From assembly GCA_002396505.1 (NCBI GenBank), contig DGYA01000143.1:1-36459 (forward strand): a stretch of 36,459 bases of DNA, given 5' to 3'. Positions 1-8,073 of the stretch are shown here, one piece after another. The position numbers and the translations under genes are program-made. The notes under the pieces were generated by a model. That model did no database searches and was not told where the DNA came from. It saw nothing but the letters and a program-made list of their open reading frames with translations. Positions within the stretch are counted from its first letter, which is position 1; each line of letters begins with the position of its first letter. Origin of the DNA: Cyanobacteria bacterium UBA5018. Its GTDB lineage: Bacteria > Cyanobacteriota > Cyanobacteriia > PCC-6307 > Cyanobiaceae.

Positions 1-2
1 GG

Positions 3-1268
3 CTGGTTTTTCTGCAAACTCTTAGACGCCCCTATGGCCGCGGTCCAGCGGTTTCTGCCTTCACCCTCGGCACCATGCGGGCTTTGGGGAGCCCGGCCCA
101 GATGCAGGCCGTAGTGCGGGCGGCCCTGGCGGCCGGCATCAACCATCTGGAAACCGCACCGGCCTACGGACCCGCCGAGCGCTTCTTGGGCCAGGCGTTA
201 CAAAATCTCGCCCGCGAGGGGCAGGAGCCCCCGGGGGGCTGGTTGATCACCAGCAAACTGGTGCCCGGCTGCGATCTCGCCAGCGGCCAGGAGCAGCTCA
301 AGGCGATCCTGAACCGCCTGGGGGTGCCCGCCCTCACCACCCTTGCCGTCCATGGCCTAAATCTCAACGAGCATCTGAGCTGGGCCCTGCAAGGAGCAGG
401 CGCCGAGCTGCTGGCCTGGGCGCTAGGGGAAGGACTGGTGGGCCAGGTGGGCTTTACCAGTCACGGCGACAGGGGTTTGATCGAACGGGCCCTGGCCTCG
501 GGCCGGTTCAGCGTGTGCGGCTTGCATCTGCACCTACTCGATCGCCAACTGCTGCCCCTGGCCCGCCAAGCCCTGAACGAGGGCATCGGCGTGCTGGCCA
601 TCTCCCCTGCCGACAAGGGCGGTCAGCTCTACGCCCCGCCAGCTGAACTGGAGGCAGACTGCGCCCCCTTCCACCCCCTTGAATTGGCCTACCGCTTTTT
701 GCAGCAGCAGGGGATCTCCACCTTGAGCCTGGGGGCTGAACGAGCCGAGGATCTGATTTGGGCCGAACGCCTCTCGGATCCAGGCCCGCCAAGCCCCTTG
801 CCAGCGCAGACCAGCCCGCCGGCCTGCAGCCCCGCCACCGCTCCGCAAATCGCTGGCGGGGCCCCAGCCACCAACAACAACTGCGCCAGTGCCACTTCAG
901 TAGAGATAAACCTGGAGATGAATGTGGCGCTGGCCGTGAAGCGCCTGGATGCGGCCGCCAAGGGGCGGTTGGGCAGCGAGTACTGCGGCCAGTGCCGCGC
1001 CTGCCTGCCCTGCCCCAATGGCCTGCCGATTCCTGAGCTGTTGCGGCTGCGTAACCTGGCCCTCGGCCACGGCATGACGGCCTTTGCCAGCGAGCGCTAC
1101 AACCTGATCGGCCGCGCCGGCCACTGGTGGGAGCAGCTCAACGCTTCGGCCTGTGGCAGCTGCGGCGATTGTCTACCCCGCTGTCCCCACCAGCTGCCGA
1201 TCCCCAGCCTGCTGGCCGACACCCATCAGCGGCTGGCCGCCGCACCGCGCCGGCGCCTGTGGGGATGA
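3..1268 (+). CDS. Aldo/keto reductase with C-terminal 4Fe-4S module (5' partial)
   Basis: The reading frame is open to the left edge, and family-like sequence (RRPYGRG, then FTLGTMR) precedes the first in-frame ATG at 75, so the true start probably lies outside the window. The AKR barrel keeps the usual NADPH-enzyme residues as an HLETAPAYG segment (acid and Tyr), TSK (Lys) and VHG (His). A Pro/Ala/Thr/Asn-rich linker (about 785-895) leads to a C-terminal module with two cysteine clusters, C-x2-C-x2-C-x2-CP and C-x2-C-x2-C-x3-CP, typical of two iron-sulfur clusters. This architecture is known in cyanobacterial and archaeal AKRs. It is probably a cytosolic oxidoreductase; the substrate is unknown. 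It is convergent with the solute-binding-like gene at 1334-2425. Confidence 0.85.
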   Translation: MVFLQTLRRPYGRGPAVSAFTLGTMRALGSPAQMQAVVRAALAAGINHLETAPAYGPAERFLGQALQNLAREGQEPPGGWLITSKLVPGCDLASGQEQLKAILNRLGVPALTTLAVHGLNLNEHLSWALQGAGAELLAWALGEGLVGQVGFTSHGDRGLIERALASGRFSVCGLHLHLLDRQLLPLARQALNEGIGVLAISPADKGGQLYAPPAELEADCAPFHPLELAYRFLQQQGISTLSLGAERAEDLIWAERLSDPGPPSPLPAQTSPPACSPATAPQIAGGAPATNNNCASATSVEINLEMNVALAVKRLDAAAKGRLGSEYCGQCRACLPCPNGLPIPELLRLRNLALGHGMTAFASERYNLIGRAGHWWEQLNASACGSCGDCLPRCPHQLPIPSLLADTHQRLAAAPRRRLWG

Positions 1269-1333
1269 ATTCTGTCCCCGAGGAAAATCGCCCCCCAGGG
1301 CCCCTAGCCGCCAGCAAGGTTCATAAACAAGGG

Positions 1334-2425
1334 TCACAAACTGGGGGCGGCCGCATCCCAGAGGGTCTGCAGGGCCAGGCGTTGGCGCAGATCCAGGGGC
1401 GGCAAACTCCAGCAGCGGCTCAATAGCGACTCCGCTGGCAGCAGCAGCTGGGCCAAGGCTGGAGGGAAATCCGCCAGGGCGGCCGCCAGCCGGGGGCGGG
1501 GCAGGGGCGGCAGCCAACCAGCCGCCAACAGGCGGGGCAGCAGGGGCGGCTCGAGCACCGCCTGCAGCCAGTCGAGCGGCGGCGGCGCTCCGCCAGCCAG
1601 CCGCAACAACAGCTGCCAACTCAGCGGTGCCCCTGATGCGGGCAGCAACACCTGCAGGCGCTGGTCGCGGCGTAGCAGCGGGATCAGCGCCTGCAATGGC
1701 ACCACGGCGACGGCGGCGGCGCCACTGAGCAGCAGGTTGAGGGCATTGGCGTCGTCGTAGGCCAGGGCATTGGCCCGCAAGGCCCGCAATCGCTCAAAAT
1801 CGCCCCCCACCAGCGCCATGCACACCCGCGGGCTGGAGGGCAACACCAATTTCTGGCGCAAGCCCGGATCGAGCAGCAGCTCCCAACCCTCGGCGGCGCG
1901 CTTAGCCAGGGCCGGCTGGCTGCGCAGGGCCATCACCCAGGGGCTGAACGCCCAGGGGAAAGCCAGGGCCGCACTGCCCTCGCTGCGATACAGGCGGCTG
2001 AGCGGCTGGGCCGCCGCCGACAGCTGCTCCAGCAGCCGCGGTAGCGCCAACGGCTGCAACTGGGCAGTTGACAAGCTGCTGGCCCAGCCATCGGGCAGGG
2101 CGATCAAGGCTGGCCGCCGCCGGCTTTGCTGGCCAGAAGCGGCGCCACCCGAACCAGCACCAGTGCCGCCCCTGGCCGCCAGGTTGGTCAATAGCTCGCC
2201 AGGGCCAGCCACTGTGCGCTGTTGCCAGGGTGCCGGCAAGCGCTTCAGCCAGGAGGGCGGCATCCCCCCTTCACTGGCCAGCAAAAACGGGGCATCGCTG
2301 CGGCTACAGCCGCCCAACAGGCCCGGCAACAGCAGGCCGCCGGCGCTGCCCAGGCCCAACTGCAATAGGCGACGCCGCCCCAACAGGGCGGCACTCGGGG
2401 CCGGGTCAGGGAAATCGAACGCCAT
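1334..2425 (-). CDS. Putative solute-binding-like lipoprotein (Tat/lipobox signal)
   Basis: A 363-residue protein from the ATG at 2425. That start gives a proper export signal: a GRRRLLQ twin-arginine-like stretch at 16-22, a Gly/Leu-rich core, and a lipobox ending GGC with Cys at 40. Longer in-frame starts run back into the upstream gene and are less likely. The mature part is Leu/Ala-rich and loosely resembles extracellular solute-binding proteins of the polyamine type (AFPWAFSPWVMAL segment), but I see no decisive motif. It starts 10 bp after the CobT-like gene stops, so it is probably cotranscribed. No permease or ATPase partner lies nearby. Lipoprotein nature is well supported; transport function is a guess. 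Confidence 0.7.
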   Translation of the reverse strand: MAFDFPDPAPSAALLGRRRLLQLGLGSAGGLLLPGLLGGCSRSDAPFLLASEGGMPPSWLKRLPAPWQQRTVAGPGELLTNLAARGGTGAGSGGAASGQQSRRRPALIALPDGWASSLSTAQLQPLALPRLLEQLSAAAQPLSRLYRSEGSAALAFPWAFSPWVMALRSQPALAKRAAEGWELLLDPGLRQKLVLPSSPRVCMALVGGDFERLRALRANALAYDDANALNLLLSGAAAVAVVPLQALIPLLRRDQRLQVLLPASGAPLSWQLLLRLAGGAPPPLDWLQAVLEPPLLPRLLAAGWLPPLPRPRLAAALADFPPALAQLLLPAESLLSRCWSLPPLDLRQRLALQTLWDAAAPSL

Positions 2426-2435
2426 CGCCGCGACC

Positions 2436-3578
2436 CTAGGCACCCCTGAGCCCCGGGCTATTGAGCAGCTGCTCACAATCGGCATCGCATAGCGCCGCCA
2501 ACTCGGCGGCGGGCCGGCCACTGAGCTCCCAGAGCAGGGCGAAACCGCCAGCGCCCACCCCCTCCTTCACATAGCCGCGCTCGTAGTCGCGCAGGGCTTG
2601 GCTGCGGCACTGATCGAAGCGCAGCGATGCCACCGCCAGCTGGGCCCGCACCCCCCAGCGCTGGCAGATCAGGGACAGCAGCTCGGCCAAATCGCTATGG
2701 GGCTCCTCCGCCAGCCAGGCGGTGGTGGCCACCACCGCCTGGCTGGCCAGCTGCTGGCGCTGGTCGGCGGGAGCTAGGGCCAGGGCCAGGGCCAGCACGG
2801 CGGCCATCTGGCTGCCACCGGCCAGCAATACCGGCACCCCCCTGGCGCTGGCCTCCCAGGTGAGACCGGCCGCCAGGGCCTGCATCGGGTCCCCCACCGC
2901 CGCCAACACCGCCAGGGGATCGACGGCCCCGGCATCGATCTCTAGCGAAGCGGCGGCCAAACCCAGGCGCGCCAGGCGGCTTTTGAGCCCATGGACGGGC
3001 TGGAGCAGGCTGCCACTCACCAGTCCCTCCGCCGCCAGGCCCAGGCCCAACAACACCGCCAGGGCGGTACTGGTACCCCCGGGCACACATTCCGCCAGCA
3101 ACAACGGTTCGTGCTGGGGCCAGTGGCGACCCCAGCTGCGGCCCCGCTCCAGCAGCGCCACCACCCGTTGGCGGCTCATGGCGGCACCGCTGGAGAGACA
3201 GGCCGCCGGGCCGGCGGCCTCTGGAGGTGGCAGGCGCAGGTGGGCGGTGGCCGGGGCGACGGCACAGCCCAGGTCCACCACCAGGGTGCGGGGCAATAAA
3301 CCCAGCTGGCGCAGCACGCTATGGCCAATCAGTGCCGGACTCACCCCCGCCGGCAGGGGCGGCAAGGCATGGGGCCGCTGAACCGCTGGACCGAGCAGCA
3401 GCAACTCGGTATCAGCGGCCGCCGTCAGGCGGCGTGAAACGGCTGTGGCGCCCGCGGCGGAGATGCCAGCCAGCTCAGCCGTAGCGGTGGCGGCCAACAG
3501 CAGCAGCGGTCGACAGCGAGACCAGTGGCACCGCCAAGCGCTTTGCCAGCTGCTCTGCTCCACCGGTTCATGGCCCAT
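2436..3578 (-). CDS. cobT: CobT-like phosphoribosyltransferase, UPF0284/TIGR00303 family
   Basis: A 380-residue protein. It shows the family's N-terminal signature (ISAAGATAVSRRLTAAADTE), a central Gly-rich stretch (AECVPGGTSTALAVLLGLG), GDPMQ and a C-terminal EGVGAGG. This family is annotated as nicotinate-nucleotide:dimethylbenzimidazole phosphoribosyltransferase-like and is thought to activate the lower ligand for cobamide assembly. Picocyanobacteria make pseudocobalamin with adenine as lower ligand, so the real base may be adenine. Activity in this family is less well established than for classical CobT, so the symbol is by family name only. The gene lies between the 14-bp repeat array and the lipoprotein gene, on the same strand as both neighbours. 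Confidence 0.85.
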   Translation of the reverse strand: MGHEPVEQSSWQSAWRCHWSRCRPLLLLAATATAELAGISAAGATAVSRRLTAAADTELLLLGPAVQRPHALPPLPAGVSPALIGHSVLRQLGLLPRTLVVDLGCAVAPATAHLRLPPPEAAGPAACLSSGAAMSRQRVVALLERGRSWGRHWPQHEPLLLAECVPGGTSTALAVLLGLGLAAEGLVSGSLLQPVHGLKSRLARLGLAAASLEIDAGAVDPLAVLAAVGDPMQALAAGLTWEASARGVPVLLAGGSQMAAVLALALALAPADQRQQLASQAVVATTAWLAEEPHSDLAELLSLICQRWGVRAQLAVASLRFDQCRSQALRDYERGYVKEGVGAGGFALLWELSGRPAAELAALCDADCEQLLNSPGLRGA

Positions 3579-3632
3579 GCTGATGGCCCATCTTCTAGGC
3601 CCTGGCTACGTAGCAGGAGTAGCTGATCCACC

Positions 3633-3744
3633 AGCGCAGTTCAGCCAGAGCAGTTAACACAGAGTAGTTAAGACAGAGTAGTTAAGACAGAGCAGTTAAC
3701 ACAGTGCAGTTAGGACAGTGCAGTTAGGAAAGTGCAGTTCAGAG
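3633..3744. repeat. Eight tandem copies of a 14-bp repeat
   Basis: Eight contiguous 14-bp units begin at 3633, 3647, 3661, 3675, 3689, 3703, 3717 and 3731. The core form is AGAGYAGTTAASAC. Units 3 and 4 are identical, as are units 2 and 5, and all units share AGTT at positions 6-9. The GTTAAC in units 2 and 5 places TAA on both strands, and because 14 is not a multiple of 3 the stops fall in different frames along the array. It lies between two minus-strand genes, and its last unit overlaps the final codons of the DUF2232 gene. Each unit can be read as two heptamers, like the short tandemly repeated repetitive sequences described in cyanobacteria. Confidence 0.9.
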
Positions 3745-4434
3745 CGGATCGAGGGCCACCAGGGCCCGCAGCAACTCCGGTGGCTCGCTGATCGGCGCCT
3801 GCAGGCGAGCAAAGATCCAATAGGCCACGGCATGGATGGCCAGCACCAAGATGGAAGCCTGGAACCACACCAGCGCCAGGGCCAGCAGTTGCACCTGGGC
3901 CAGCTCGGGCACCAGTCCCATACCTAAAAAATTGAGCAGGCGCTCCAGCAGGCCGGCCGCGGCCGTGGTGATCACCACCCAGAGATTTTCGCCCACCAGC
4001 AAAGAGAGCACCGCCAGCCGCACCAGGAACCCCGCCGCGGCGATCAGGCTGCCCAGGCCCAGACTCAGCCACCAGCTGAGGCGGCGCCGCCAACACCAAC
4101 CCAGCCAGAGGGCCAGCAAGCCACTGGGAAAAAGCACCATCGGCCCGCGGATCGGCCCCATCAGGGCCAACAACAACAGCACCGTGACCAGGACCCCCTC
4201 TAAGGCGCAGCGCCAGCCGTAGCGCAACTGCAGCAGTGCCAGGGGCAGGGGCAGGGCGAGTCGGAACAGGAAACCGCCCACCGGCAAGTAGTAGAGCGCT
4301 ACCCAGAGCAGGGCTGTGGCCCCGGCCAGATAGGCGCTATCCATCAGCTGGTGGGCCTGCCGGGGGCTCAGCCGGCGCTCCGGCCGTGAGGGGCCAGGGG
4401 GATGACGCCGGCCACTTTCCGATGCGGGGTCCAT
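3739..4434 (-). CDS. DUF2232 family integral membrane protein
   Basis: A 231-residue protein. A charged, Pro/Arg-rich cytosolic N-terminus of about 30 residues is followed by roughly six to seven hydrophobic segments (for example ALLWVALYYLPVGGFLF, LLALWLGWCW and SILVLAIHAVAYWIF). The pattern and the middle segment (LRYGWRCALEG and MGPIRGPMVLFP) match DUF2232/YybS-type predicted membrane proteins, sometimes likened to ECF-type S components. No enzymatic motif is visible. It follows the small lipoprotein gene by 16 bp in the leftward topA run, and its 3' end runs into the 14-bp repeat array. Function unknown. Confidence 0.75.
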   Translation of the reverse strand: MDPASESGRRHPPGPSRPERRLSPRQAHQLMDSAYLAGATALLWVALYYLPVGGFLFRLALPLPLALLQLRYGWRCALEGVLVTVLLLLALMGPIRGPMVLFPSGLLALWLGWCWRRRLSWWLSLGLGSLIAAAGFLVRLAVLSLLVGENLWVVITTAAAGLLERLLNFLGMGLVPELAQVQLLALALVWFQASILVLAIHAVAYWIFARLQAPISEPPELLRALVALDPL

Positions 4435-4450
4435 CAGGGTGCGGTGTCGA

Positions 4451-5053
4451 TCAGCGGGGGGGGGCGACGCTGGGGGAGGCGACGCTCGGGGAGGAGTTGG
4501 CGGGTTGGACCCGCTCGATCATCTCCACCTCAAAGCGCAGGCCAGCGGCCCGCAGGGCCTGGGTGACCGACTCGGCTGGAGCGGCGGGATCGGCCAGGGG
4601 CAGCTTCAGCGTGATCCGATAGGGCACTGGCTGCAGGTTGGTGGCGGCAGCCGGGGGCTGCTTTGTTCCTGGCGCCTGCGGCGAGGAAACCCCGGCGGTT
4701 TTGCTGGCTGGCTTGGCGGCGCCATCGGCACCCTGGCTAGCTCCCGATTGGCCCAGCGGCGGGGCTGGGGCAGAACCTGGAGCCGTGGGGGCCAACTTTT
4801 GGGCCCTGGTTGGAGCGCCAGTGGTTGGGGCCCCATTGGTTGGAGCCCCAGTGGCAGCGCCAGTTGCAGCCCCATTGGAAACGCCATTGGCGGCGCCAGG
4901 GGGAGCTGTGGGAGGGGGGGAGGAGAAGCTGTCGGCGAGCCGATCACCAAAGGGAGTGCCGCTGCAACCAGCGAGCAGCGACCCCAGGCAGCCGGCCAGC
5001 AGGGGGCCAGCCAGGAGCTGGGCCCCCTGCTTTCGCCGCAGCGGCTGGTCCAT
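4451..5053 (-). CDS. Small low-complexity lipoprotein, translationally coupled to topA
   Basis: A 200-residue protein. The ATG at 5053 shares its A with the topA stop (TGATG), which points to translational coupling. The N-terminus has RRK followed by a hydrophobic stretch with two lipobox candidates, LAGC at Cys22 and LAGC at Cys30, so it should be a membrane-anchored lipoprotein. A long Pro/Ala/Gly/Thr linker with imperfect GAPT-type repeats (about 45-130) precedes a small C-terminal domain (about 140-185) with a PYRITLKLPLADP strand and a SVTQALRAAGLRFEVEMIERV helix-strand pair. I do not recognise the C-terminal domain. Placement beside topA is probably conserved synteny rather than function. 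Confidence 0.75.
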   Translation of the reverse strand: MDQPLRRKQGAQLLAGPLLAGCLGSLLAGCSGTPFGDRLADSFSSPPPTAPPGAANGVSNGAATGAATGAPTNGAPTTGAPTRAQKLAPTAPGSAPAPPLGQSGASQGADGAAKPASKTAGVSSPQAPGTKQPPAAATNLQPVPYRITLKLPLADPAAPAESVTQALRAAGLRFEVEMIERVQPANSSPSVASPSVAPPR

Positions 5054-7881
5054 CAACTGTCGGCGGCCCTGATCACCCGCACCGCGCTGGCCCGCAGGCG
5101 ACCAGACTTGGTGGTGGCGGGCGCCTTGCGGGCCGGCGACGGATCGGTTGCGGCCTTGGTTGGAGAAGTTTTGCCAGCGGCAGCTTTTTTACCAGCTGTC
5201 TTGGCACCAGAAGCAGCCTTGCCAGCAGCAGCCCTGCCGCCCGTAGCAGCCTTGGCACCAGAGGCCTTGCTCCCAGCCTTGCCGCCGGCTTTACCGCCAG
5301 CAGCAGCCTTTCCGCCGGCAGCAGCCTTGGCCGCCAGCAGCTGCTGGGCCTCTTCGATGGTGATGGTGTCGGCGCTGGCGCCCTCGGGCAGGGAGGCATT
5401 CAGCTTGCCCTGCTTCACATACAGACCGTAGGGGCCATTGAACAGCTGGATCGCCTCCTCGGCCCCCTCGGGGGTGCCCAGATCCTTGAGGGCGGTACGG
5501 CCGCCGCGGCCCCGCTTCGGTTCGGCGAGCAGCTCCAGGGCACGGCTGAGATCGATGCTGAGTACGTCGTCTTCGCCCTTGAGCGAGCGGTAGGCCTTCT
5601 CGCCCTTGCCCTGGTGGTGCACCACGTAGGGGCCAAAGCGCCCCAGGCCCGCCTCGATGCGGCCACCGTCGGGATGATCGCCCAGTTGGCGGGGCAGGCG
5701 CAGCAACCCCAGGGCAGCCTCGATGCTGAGCTCCTCGGGCTTGACCCCCTTGGGCAGGGAGGCGCGCTTGGGCTTGGGGTTGTCGTCGCTCACCTGGCCC
5801 CGCTGCAGGTAGGGGCCGTATTGGCCGAAGAGCAGGTAGATCGCCTCGCCGCTTTCCGGGTCTTGACCCAGGGATTCCGGCCCCTCGGCCTTCTGGCGCA
5901 ATAGCAACTCGGCCTTGTCGGCATCGAGATCGGCCGGGGTGATCTCCTGGGGCAGGGTCACCTTGAGCAGCTCTTCTGTGCCGTCATCGGCCAGGCGCTT
6001 GGCCTCCAGGTAGGCCCCGAAGCGACCGATGCGCACTACGCAGGGCAGCCCCTCCAACACCACGGTGCGGGAGGCGCCGGGGTCGATATCGCCCTCGCGC
6101 CGGGCCACCTGGTGCTCGAGGCCCTGGTCGCCCTTGAAAAACTGATCCAGGTAGGGCAGCCAGTCCACCTTGCCGGTGGAGATCTCATCGAGGGTGTTCT
6201 CCATGCGGGCGGTGAACCCCGTATCCACCAATTCCGGGAAGTGCTCCTCCAGCAGCGCCGTCACCGCAAAGGCGGTGAAGCTGGGGGTGAGGGCGTTGGC
6301 CAGCAGGGTGGCGTAGCCCCGATCCACGATTGTGCCGATGATCGAGGCGTAGGTGGAGGGACGGCCGATGCCCTCCTTCTCCAGCATCTTCACCAGGGCG
6401 GCCTCGCTATAGCGGGCGGGGGGCTGGGTTTGGTGACCGAGGGCCTCCACCGCCAGGCAGCTGGGCTTATCGCCCTCGCTCAAGGCGGGCAGCAACACCT
6501 CCTGGCCCTCCAGGGCGGCGTCGGGGTCGTCGGAGCCCTCCACATAGGCGCGGAAGAAGCCGGCGAAGTCGATGCGCTTGCCGGTGGAGCGGAAGTTGGC
6601 GGTGCCCAGGCCGGCGGCGCTTGCCTGCAGGTCGACGCTGAGCATGGTGAGCTTGGCGTCGGCCATCTGGCTGGCCACGGTGCGCTTCCAGATCAGTTCG
6701 TAGAGGGCCAGATCGCGGCCATCAAGGCCGGTGGCCACGGGATCGCGGAAGCTCTCGCCGGCGGGCCGGATCGCCTCGTGGGCCTCCTGGGCATTGCGGG
6801 CCTTGGTGGAGAACTGGCGCACCTGGGGGCTGAGGAAGGGCTTGCCGTATTTCTGCTCTACGCAGCTGCGGGCCGCCTGGATCGCCTGGTCGCTGAGGTG
6901 CACCGAGTCGGTGCGCATGTAGGTGATGAAGCCGCGTTCGTAAAGCCCCTGGGCGACGCGCATGGTGTCGCGGGCGGAGAGGCGCAACTTGCGGTTGGCC
7001 TCCTGCTGCAGGGTGCTGGTGGTGAAGGGCGCCACCGGCTTGCGCAGCGACGGCTTGGCCTCGACGGCGACGACGCTCCAGGGGGCCTGGCGCAGGGCCT
7101 GCTGCAGGGCGCCGGCCTCGGCCTCGCTGAGCAGCCTGGCGCTACTGCCCGCCTTGAGGTTGCCGGTGGTTTCGTCGAAATCGGCACCGCCGGCGATGCG
7201 CGAGCCGTCCAGGTGGCTGAGCTTGGCCTCAAAGCGGCTGCCGGCCTGTTCCAACTGGGCCTTGAGATCCCAGTAGCTGCCGCTGTGGAAGGCGCGACGG
7301 GCCCGTTCGCGCTGCACCAACAGGCGCACCGCCACCGACTGCACCCGGCCGGCGGAGAGGCCCCAGGCCACCTTTTTCCATAACAGGGGCGAGAGGGTGT
7401 AGCCCACCAGGCGATCGAGGATGCGGCGCGTCTCCTGGGCATGCACCAATTCCATGTCCAGCTCCCGGGTCTGCTCCAGGGCGCGGCCGATGGCCTGGTT
7501 GGTGATCTCGTGGAAGACCATGCGCTTGACGGGCACCTTGGGCGCCAGCAGCTGCAGCAGGTGCCAGCTGATGCTCTCGCCTTCGCGGTCTTCGTCCGTG
7601 GCCAGCAGCAGCTGATCGGCGCCCTTGAGGGCCTCCTTGAGCTCCTTGACAATTTTTTTCTTGTCCTTCGGCACCACGTAGAGGGGCTCGAAGCTGTTGT
7701 CGGTATTGACGCCGAGGTTGGCCCACTTTTCCGCCTTGTAGGCGGCGGGAATCTCGCTGGCGCTGTTGGGCAGATCGCGCACATGGCCCATCGATGCCTC
7801 GACGCGGAACTCCCGCGGCAGGAAACCGCGGATGGTGCGGGCCTTGGTGGGGCTCTCGACGATGACCAGGGTGTGGGCCAC
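5053..7881 (-). CDS. topA: DNA topoisomerase I (type IA)
   Basis: A 942-residue enzyme that relaxes negative supercoils. The Toprim domain starts at once (HTLVIVESPTKA) and carries ATDEDREGE with the metal-binding acids. GLSAGRVQSVAVRLL and the active-site Tyr in GFITYMRTDS are present, as is EGIGRPSTYASII. The C-terminus has topoisomerase repeats (FGQYGPYLQRG, GRFGPYVVHH, NGPYGLYVKQG) rather than cysteine zinc ribbons, then a Lys/Ala/Gly-rich basic tail of about 90 residues. I chose the GTG at 7881 because cyanobacterial TopA usually begins right at AHTLVIVESPTK. A GTG at 7920 would add 13 residues, and neither has a clear ribosome site. ndhB is divergent. Confidence 0.97.
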   Translation of the reverse strand: MAHTLVIVESPTKARTIRGFLPREFRVEASMGHVRDLPNSASEIPAAYKAEKWANLGVNTDNSFEPLYVVPKDKKKIVKELKEALKGADQLLLATDEDREGESISWHLLQLLAPKVPVKRMVFHEITNQAIGRALEQTRELDMELVHAQETRRILDRLVGYTLSPLLWKKVAWGLSAGRVQSVAVRLLVQRERARRAFHSGSYWDLKAQLEQAGSRFEAKLSHLDGSRIAGGADFDETTGNLKAGSSARLLSEAEAGALQQALRQAPWSVVAVEAKPSLRKPVAPFTTSTLQQEANRKLRLSARDTMRVAQGLYERGFITYMRTDSVHLSDQAIQAARSCVEQKYGKPFLSPQVRQFSTKARNAQEAHEAIRPAGESFRDPVATGLDGRDLALYELIWKRTVASQMADAKLTMLSVDLQASAAGLGTANFRSTGKRIDFAGFFRAYVEGSDDPDAALEGQEVLLPALSEGDKPSCLAVEALGHQTQPPARYSEAALVKMLEKEGIGRPSTYASIIGTIVDRGYATLLANALTPSFTAFAVTALLEEHFPELVDTGFTARMENTLDEISTGKVDWLPYLDQFFKGDQGLEHQVARREGDIDPGASRTVVLEGLPCVVRIGRFGAYLEAKRLADDGTEELLKVTLPQEITPADLDADKAELLLRQKAEGPESLGQDPESGEAIYLLFGQYGPYLQRGQVSDDNPKPKRASLPKGVKPEELSIEAALGLLRLPRQLGDHPDGGRIEAGLGRFGPYVVHHQGKGEKAYRSLKGEDDVLSIDLSRALELLAEPKRGRGGRTALKDLGTPEGAEEAIQLFNGPYGLYVKQGKLNASLPEGASADTITIEEAQQLLAAKAAAGGKAAAGGKAGGKAGSKASGAKAATGGRAAAGKAASGAKTAGKKAAAGKTSPTKAATDPSPARKAPATTKSGRLRASAVRVIRAADS

Positions 7882-7940
7882 GGGCTGGCGGACGTTCGCT
7901 TCCCTCTCTATCGCATCCACCGCCAGGGTTGAAGCAAATG

Positions 7941-7956
7941 GGGCTGCTGGCAGCCC
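7941..7956. promoter_or_regulatory. Perfect inverted repeat between topA and ndhB
   Basis: GGGCTGC-TG-GCAGCCC is a perfect inverted repeat with 7-bp arms and a 2-bp centre, in the roughly 110-190 bp between the divergent topA and ndhB starts. The size and location fit an operator for a dimeric regulator, but it could be chance in GC-rich DNA. There is no T-run, so it is not a terminator. Regulatory role is inferred. Confidence 0.35.
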
Positions 7957-8028
7957 AGCTGAAAGCCCCTAAACCCAGCGGCAGCATGGCTACGATCCTG
8001 CGAACCAATCCGCGCCGCCCTCAACGCT

Positions 8029-8052
8029 GTGATCGACGCTGTGATCGACGCT
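8029..8052. repeat. 12-bp direct duplication at the 5' end of ndhB
   Basis: GTGATCGACGCT occurs twice back to back (8029-8040, 8041-8052). Each copy begins with an in-frame GTG, so the duplication either creates an alternative N-terminus (VIDAVIDAG) or lies in the leader if translation starts at the ATG at 8074. Confidence 0.8.
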
Positions 8053-8073
8053 GGGCCAACCCTGCAAGGGTTT

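Noticed and set aside
3633..3744. Possible CRISPR array
   Set aside because: The repeats are 14 bp and directly contiguous with no spacers, so it is a simple tandem array.
4439..5904. Long plus-strand open frames across the lipoprotein gene and topA tail
   Set aside because: They are antisense to two supported genes, Gly/Ala/Trp-rich, with no recognisable domain.
6112..7383. 423-codon plus-strand open frame
   Set aside because: It lies entirely antisense to topA. Its composition (Gly/Leu/His/Ala-rich without motifs) is what a high-GC gene produces on its other strand.
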